Shown in pieces: positions 5,416-5,857 of a DNA stretch of 5,857 bases. Source of the DNA: PHAA01 sp034678805 (GTDB lineage Bacteria > Bacillota > Syntrophomonadia > Syntrophomonadales > Syntrophomonadaceae). The stretch is from the NCBI GenBank assembly GCA_034678805.1, contig JAXDBN010000118.1:1-5857 (forward strand), written 5' to 3'. The position numbers were made by a program, and so were the translations under genes. Every line of letters begins with the position of its first letter. The stretch's first letter is position 1. The notes beneath the pieces were generated by a model that saw only the letters and a list, made by a program, of their open reading frames with translations, was not told the origin of the DNA and ran no database searches.

Positions 5416-5857
5416 TTGCTAAAGGACTTGATTTTCCAGAACCGCTCCTACCGGAGGTACTACCAGGACCGCGAGATACCGATGGATACATTGCGGGAAC
5501 TGGTGGACCTGGCTCGTTTGTCCCCCACCGGCAAAAACCAACAGGGCCTAAAGTACATTTTATCCAACCAGAGTATTCTAAACCGGCGAATTAATGACTG
5601 CCTGACCTGGGCCGGGTATATCAAGGGTTGGAAGAGCCCCCCGGAAGGTGAAAAACCGTCAGCCTTTATTGTAATGGTCAGGGACATTGCAGTGGGCTCG
5701 ATATGGACCCAGGACCTGGGTTTTGCCGGGATGAGCATATTGCTGGGCGCCGTGGAAAAGGGTCTGGGGGGATGCTTCCTGATGGCTATTGATAAAAAGC
5801 AGCTGCGGGAAATACTCCAATTGGATGATAATTTTGAGATAGAAGCAGTGGTTGCGA
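5416..5857 (+). CDS. Nitroreductase-family FMN protein, 3' end missing
   Basis: Flavoprotein of the nitroreductase fold, a family that normally works as a homodimer with FMN and uses NAD(P)H or other donors; the true substrate is unknown. The 147 visible residues begin MLKDLIFQNRSYRRYYQ, with NRSYRRY (9-15) being the FMN-phosphate signature usually seen as RRS-RRF. LARLSPTGKNQQGLKY (32-47) matches the second FMN-contact segment. DLGFAGMSILLGAVEKGLGG (100-119) is the long dimer-interface helix followed by the conserved GLGGC turn. The start is TTG at 5416; an in-frame TGA at 5407-5409 excludes an earlier start, and the next ATG (5482) would remove the FMN signature. The family is often about 170-200 residues, so roughly 25 or more lie beyond the right edge. 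It is transcribed divergently from the DUF5655-like gene, apparently from its own promoter. Confidence 0.92.
   Translation, partial: MLKDLIFQNRSYRRYYQDREIPMDTLRELVDLARLSPTGKNQQGLKYILSNQSILNRRINDCLTWAGYIKGWKSPPEGEKPSAFIVMVRDIAVGSIWTQDLGFAGMSILLGAVEKGLGGCFLMAIDKKQLREILQLDDNFEIEAVVA

Noticed and set aside
5406..5738. Open frames on both strands (5406-5594 +, 5460-5738 -) over the nitroreductase gene
   Set aside because: The frame starting with TTG at 5416 carries continuous nitroreductase motifs to the window edge; the other frames are shadows of it.

Overview
The window looks like a chromosomal segment of a Gram-positive, probably anaerobic, Firmicute (Clostridia-type) bacterium. This is inferred from the strong Shine-Dalgarno sequences (AAGGAG, AAGGGGG, AAAGGGG), the frequent GTG/TTG starts, a lipoprotein with a Pro/Ser/Asn-rich linker, balanced base composition and protein sequences of a clostridial flavour. 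No rRNA, tRNA, CRISPR array, insertion sequence or phage gene was seen.

Layout, left to right. Positions 1-469 (-) hold a cyclophilin-type peptidyl-prolyl isomerase that runs off the left edge. Positions 569-4015 (-) hold a three-gene operon for a molybdenum hydroxylase of the xanthine dehydrogenase family, transcribed in the order Mo subunit, [2Fe-2S] subunit, FAD subunit, with overlapping gene ends. Positions 4167-4787 (-) encode a secreted lipoprotein with a possible BamE/SmpA-like repeat fold. Positions 4867-5256 (-) encode a small DUF5655-type protein. From 5416 to the right edge (+) lies a divergently transcribed nitroreductase-family flavoprotein that begins with TTG and is cut by the window edge.

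The operon is the functional centre. Electrons taken from the substrate at the Mo-pterin site of the large subunit would pass through the two [2Fe-2S] clusters of the small subunit to FAD in the third subunit, and then to an unidentified acceptor. Active-site positions of bovine xanthine oxidoreductase (Q767, F798, E802, R880, F914) align with the Mo subunit at identical spacing, which favours a purine substrate over CO or simple aldehydes. The other genes have no evident link to the operon. The window is mostly ordinary housekeeping and catabolic content. The points worth a second look are the compact Mo subunit, the purine-type active site without neighbouring maturation genes, and an inverted repeat in the xdhA leader.
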